From NORP259 sp041398705 (GTDB lineage: Bacteria > Planctomycetota > UBA1135 > GCA-002686595): 64,000 nucleotides of DNA. The position numbers and the translations under genes were made by a program. Below the pieces are notes generated by a model. It had not been told where the DNA came from and ran no database searches. It worked only from the letters and a program-made list of their open reading frames with translations. This document shows, in pieces, positions 61,433 through 64,000 of this stretch (position 1 is the stretch's first letter; each line of letters opens with the position of its first letter). The stretch is from the NCBI GenBank assembly GCA_041398705.1, contig JAWKUI010000005.1, forward strand, positions 124,001 to 188,000. Direction: 5' to 3'.

Positions 61433-62980
61433 ATGCGGTTGCACATCGTTCCGTACATACTCTCCACTTTCCTTTCCACGGGCATTGCCGCTGCGCCGCG
61501 GCAAATCGCACAACTGGATAACTCCAACGCCCTTCCCTCTGATTCCATGGGTGCAAGCGTTGCCGTATCTGGCGATCTAGTGGCAGTCGGCTCCCCCTAC
61601 GCAGACCCAAGTGGAGCCGAATCAGGGCTGATCCAGATCTTCGACCTAAGTGACATGTCGCATGTGAGGACTATCGCCCCTACGGACGGCAGTGCTGGTG
61701 ATTATTTTGGGTACTCAGTATGCATCAGGGGTGACCTCCTTCTGGCAGGGGCGCCAGCTGCGGATGTTCAAGCCGTACCCATGGGGGCAGCATATGTTTA
61801 CCAGATGTCTACAGGTGCCCTGCTCGCCAAGCTCATCCCTAACGACGGCGAACAGTATGATTGGTTTGGCGCCTCCGTGGCATTGACGGATTCGCTTGCA
61901 ACAATTGGCGCACCATACGAATATGGAGGCAAAGGTGCCGTTTATGTGTTTGATCTTGTCTCTGGAGTTCAGATTCAAAAGATTCAACCATCCCTTGGCA
62001 ATTCCTCATACTTCGGGACTGCGCTTGCAACCGACGGCCAAGAACTGCTTGTTGGAGCACCAGGGACTAGTGCCCAAAAGGCATACTTATTCGACCTTGC
62101 AACCTTTGCCGAGACTCATCAGTTCGTGGGACTCGGCACACGCGGTGGGCAATCCGTGGCACTATCTCCAGCTAGGATACTGATCGGTTGCCCTGATTCA
62201 TCTGGGCCTGGAAACGCCAAACTTTATGACCGAACTACCTACTCCTTAGCTGCAATTCTACAGCCGCAACCCACCTGGGATTCTGGACTTTGGTTTGGCA
62301 GTTCTGTGGCACTTGTAGAGGCAATCGCATTCATTGGCGCAAGAAGTGCTGACCGAGAAGGATTCGCGGATGGCGGGTTTGCATACTCATTCGATTGCGA
62401 TTCGGGTTCATTTATCTCCCGGTTTGCAAGCGAAACCGCATCCAATGAGCGTTTCGCGGATTCGATGGTAGCAGCAGGCTCGAATCTAGTGATAGGGGCA
62501 CCACTCCATTCTCCCGGCGGCACCGCATACGTCTTCCCCGCCGCCACCGTCGGCACCCGGTACTGTTCCCCTGGTGTGCCCAATTCCTCCGGCCAGTCAG
62601 GACACATGCGCGTCGAAGGTTCGCGCTACCTAGCCGTTGGACAACTGGACTTGCACGCCATGCGACTTCCCCCCGGGGCGTTCGGGTTTTTCCTCGCTAG
62701 TCGCGAAGCTGGCCTAGTTGCCAATCCTGGAGGTAGCCAGGGCAATCTGTGCCTCTCCGGTGCAATTGCGCGCTTCAACCGCCCGGGCGAGGTGTTCCAG
62801 GCTCTAGGCGGCCAGATTCGCATCGAAGTCGACATGAACGACCTACCCGAGCCTCCGGTCTGGGGCGTGCCGATCCTCGCGGGCGAGACCTGGAACTTCC
62901 AGTGTTGGCACCGGGACTTCGTCATTGGTACCGGCTCAACTTCGAACTTCACCGACGCGGTTTCGGTGGTCTTCGAGTAG
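61433..62980 (+). CDS. Secreted FG-GAP repeat protein
   Basis: A 515-residue product. Signal peptide MRLHIVPYILSTFLSTGIAAA (start ATG 61433). About seven FG-GAP units (GASVAVSGDLVAVGSPYADP, FGYSVCIRGDLLLAGAPAA, FGASVALTDSLATIGAPYEYGGKGAVYVFD, FGTALATDGQELLVGAPG) form a propeller; a C-terminal domain from YCSPGVPNSSGQSGHMRVEGSR to the end (GETWNFQCWHRDFVIG ... SNFTDAVSVVF) is shared in style with exported proteins of this host group. The propeller part is clearly lower in G+C than the C-terminal domain. Extracellular; role unknown. Confidence 0.8.
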   Translation: MRLHIVPYILSTFLSTGIAAAPRQIAQLDNSNALPSDSMGASVAVSGDLVAVGSPYADPSGAESGLIQIFDLSDMSHVRTIAPTDGSAGDYFGYSVCIRGDLLLAGAPAADVQAVPMGAAYVYQMSTGALLAKLIPNDGEQYDWFGASVALTDSLATIGAPYEYGGKGAVYVFDLVSGVQIQKIQPSLGNSSYFGTALATDGQELLVGAPGTSAQKAYLFDLATFAETHQFVGLGTRGGQSVALSPARILIGCPDSSGPGNAKLYDRTTYSLAAILQPQPTWDSGLWFGSSVALVEAIAFIGARSADREGFADGGFAYSFDCDSGSFISRFASETASNERFADSMVAAGSNLVIGAPLHSPGGTAYVFPAATVGTRYCSPGVPNSSGQSGHMRVEGSRYLAVGQLDLHAMRLPPGAFGFFLASREAGLVANPGGSQGNLCLSGAIARFNRPGEVFQALGGQIRIEVDMNDLPEPPVWGVPILAGETWNFQCWHRDFVIGTGSTSNFTDAVSVVFE

Positions 62981-63000
62981 GGGCTAGGAGGACCTCCTCA

Positions 63001-63037
63001 GGCGGCCGCCGAATCCGGGCACCGGTTTGCGGCCGCC
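63001..63037. terminator. Bidirectional terminator-like hairpin between convergent genes
   Basis: GGCGGCCGC (63001-63009) pairs with GCGGCCGCC (63029-63037). It lies between the stops of the FG-GAP gene and the FMN reductase gene. No long T-run on either side. Confidence 0.5.
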
Positions 63038-63057
63038 GCAGGCCCGGGAGTGTTCGC

Positions 63058-63633
63058 TCAGCGCTTCAGCGCGTGGGCGGCATGCACGGCCTGCTCGATT
63101 GCTTTGCTGAGCAGGCCTTGGGTCCGTTCCTGGGCCAACGCTTTGCCATCGGGCGCGAACGCTTCGGCGGCGAAAGGTACGGCGACCTGGATCGGCAAAA
63201 CGTGGGTGCCGAGGCCCGAAAAGATGTCGCGCACGTGGGCGAGGCCGCGGATGCCGCCGAGGGCGCCGGGGGAGGTGGCGAGCAGGGTGGCGGTTTTGCC
63301 GGCGAAAGCGGCCAGGGGCGCGACGCCGGCTTCGGGGCGGCTGGCCCAGTCGATGGCGTTCTTGAGCAGGGGGGTGATCGAGCCGTTGTACTCGGGGCAG
63401 GCGATCAGGAAGCCGTCGTGCTCCATCATCGCGTGGCGTAGGCGGGCGGCGGCGGCGGGCGGGCCGGGGTCGGCTTCCAGGTCCTGGTCGAACAGAGGCA
63501 GCTCGAGGGCGCGAAGGTCGATCTCGTTCACCTCGGCGCCCTGGGCGCGGGCGAGGTCGGCGGCGATGCGCACGAGGCGCTGATTGAAGGAACCGGAGCG
63601 GGAACTGCCGGAAAAGGCGAGCAATCGGGGCAT
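63058..63633 (-). CDS. NADPH-dependent FMN reductase-family flavoprotein
   Basis: A 191-residue cytosolic product of the flavodoxin-like fold. GSSRSGSFNQRLVRIAADLA (phosphate loop for FMN), LPLFDQDLE, and CPEYNGSITPLLKNAIDWASRP (the family's PEYNGSxPxxLKNaiDW motif) are plain. Such enzymes reduce FMN, quinones or azo dyes with NAD(P)H; the physiological substrate is not evident. ATG 63631-63633. Confidence 0.9.
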   Translation of the reverse strand: MPRLLAFSGSSRSGSFNQRLVRIAADLARAQGAEVNEIDLRALELPLFDQDLEADPGPPAAAARLRHAMMEHDGFLIACPEYNGSITPLLKNAIDWASRPEAGVAPLAAFAGKTATLLATSPGALGGIRGLAHVRDIFSGLGTHVLPIQVAVPFAAEAFAPDGKALAQERTQGLLSKAIEQAVHAAHALKR

Positions 63634-63681
63634 GGTCAGGGCATTGGGCTGGGGACGAGGGGTGTATAGTCCCCGTTGCCG

Positions 63682-64000
63682 ATGATCAAAGCCCTGCTGC
63701 TCGCCTTCGTCCTGCCGCCCGGTGGTTTCCTGAGCTTGCTGCTGCTCGGGTTCGCCCTGCGCCGGCCGTGGCCGCGGCTCGCGCGCGGCCTGCGCTGGGC
63801 GGGCGGCTTGCTTTTGGCCCTGGCCAGCCTGCCCTTCGTGTCCTCGTGGGCGATCGGCACCCTGCAGCACATCCCTCCGATGACCGCGGTGCCGGAAGGC
63901 GCGGAAGCGATCGTCGTGCTGGGCGGGGACTTCCTGCCCTACACCCCCGAGTACCCGACCGGCCGGGTGGGCCCCCTGTCGCTCGAACGCCTGCGGCACG
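63682..64000 (+). CDS. YdcF/SanA-like (DUF218) membrane protein, truncated at window edge
   Basis: The first 106 residues only. MIKALLLAFVLPPGGFLSLLLLGFAL and LRWAGGLLLALASLPFVSSWAIG are two membrane helices, then IPPMTAVPEGAEAIVVLGGDFLPYTPEYP, the start of the DUF218 domain (AIVVLGGG motif). Probably a cell-envelope protein of the YdcF/ElyC type. Divergent from the FMN reductase gene across 48 bp. Confidence 0.75.
   Translation, partial: MIKALLLAFVLPPGGFLSLLLLGFALRRPWPRLARGLRWAGGLLLALASLPFVSSWAIGTLQHIPPMTAVPEGAEAIVVLGGDFLPYTPEYPTGRVGPLSLERLRH

Noticed and set aside
1..64000. CRISPR arrays or complete insertion sequences
   Set aside because: No regularly spaced short repeats with unique spacers and no full transposase gene were seen; the only transposase-like sequence is the zinc ribbon at 16397.

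Overview
The window looks like high-G+C chromosome of a Planctomycetota-type bacterium carrying an integrated contractile-tailed prophage. The taxonomic guess rests on several secreted FG-GAP/beta-propeller and beta-helix proteins sharing a style of C-terminal domain common in that phylum; it is inference, not proof.

Left chromosome (1-14236): a truncated FG-GAP protein and a parallel beta-helix protein on the minus strand, accA (acetyl-CoA carboxylase alpha), a full-length fused purL, a pair of small lipoprotein genes, another FG-GAP protein bracketed by two copies of a ~106-bp palindromic repeat, then fur and purD on the minus strand. A tRNA-Pro(UGG) gene at 14237-14312 ends this part.

Prophage (14266-60569, 46.3 kb): its limits are a 47-bp direct repeat. 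The left copy is the 3' part of tRNA-Pro, the right copy lies at 60523-60569. At the left end are a tyrosine integrase and two excisionase-like genes. A plus-strand cargo block (16.4-25.2 kb) follows: a zinc-ribbon membrane protein, secreted proteins, a ParB-like/Dam-like methylase pair, and ~98-nt two-hairpin repeats. Everything from 60.4 kb down to 25.3 kb is leftward phage DNA: early/replication genes with an origin-like iteron region inside an initiator-like gene, spike-like proteins, lambda-type terminase, gpW and portal, a fused protease-capsid gene, and a Mu-like contractile tail (sheath, tube, -1-frameshifted chaperone, tape measure, gp44-gp48 baseplate), then fibres and small membrane proteins. 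Two zones (43.2-48.9 and 51.8-57.2 kb) are full of single-base frame breaks, so terminase, portal, gpW and clamp genes cannot be read straight through. This means either assembly error or recent decay.

Right chromosome (60570-64000): a lipoprotein gene just outside attR, another FG-GAP protein, an NADPH-dependent FMN reductase and the start of a YdcF-like membrane protein.

The most unusual observations are a TC-dinucleotide tract that puts a signal peptide out of frame (possible phase variation), the two-hairpin repeat array in the cargo region, the ParB-like/methylase pair, a canonical slippery site in the tail chaperone gene, and repeated TTGA stop/start junctions in the early operon.
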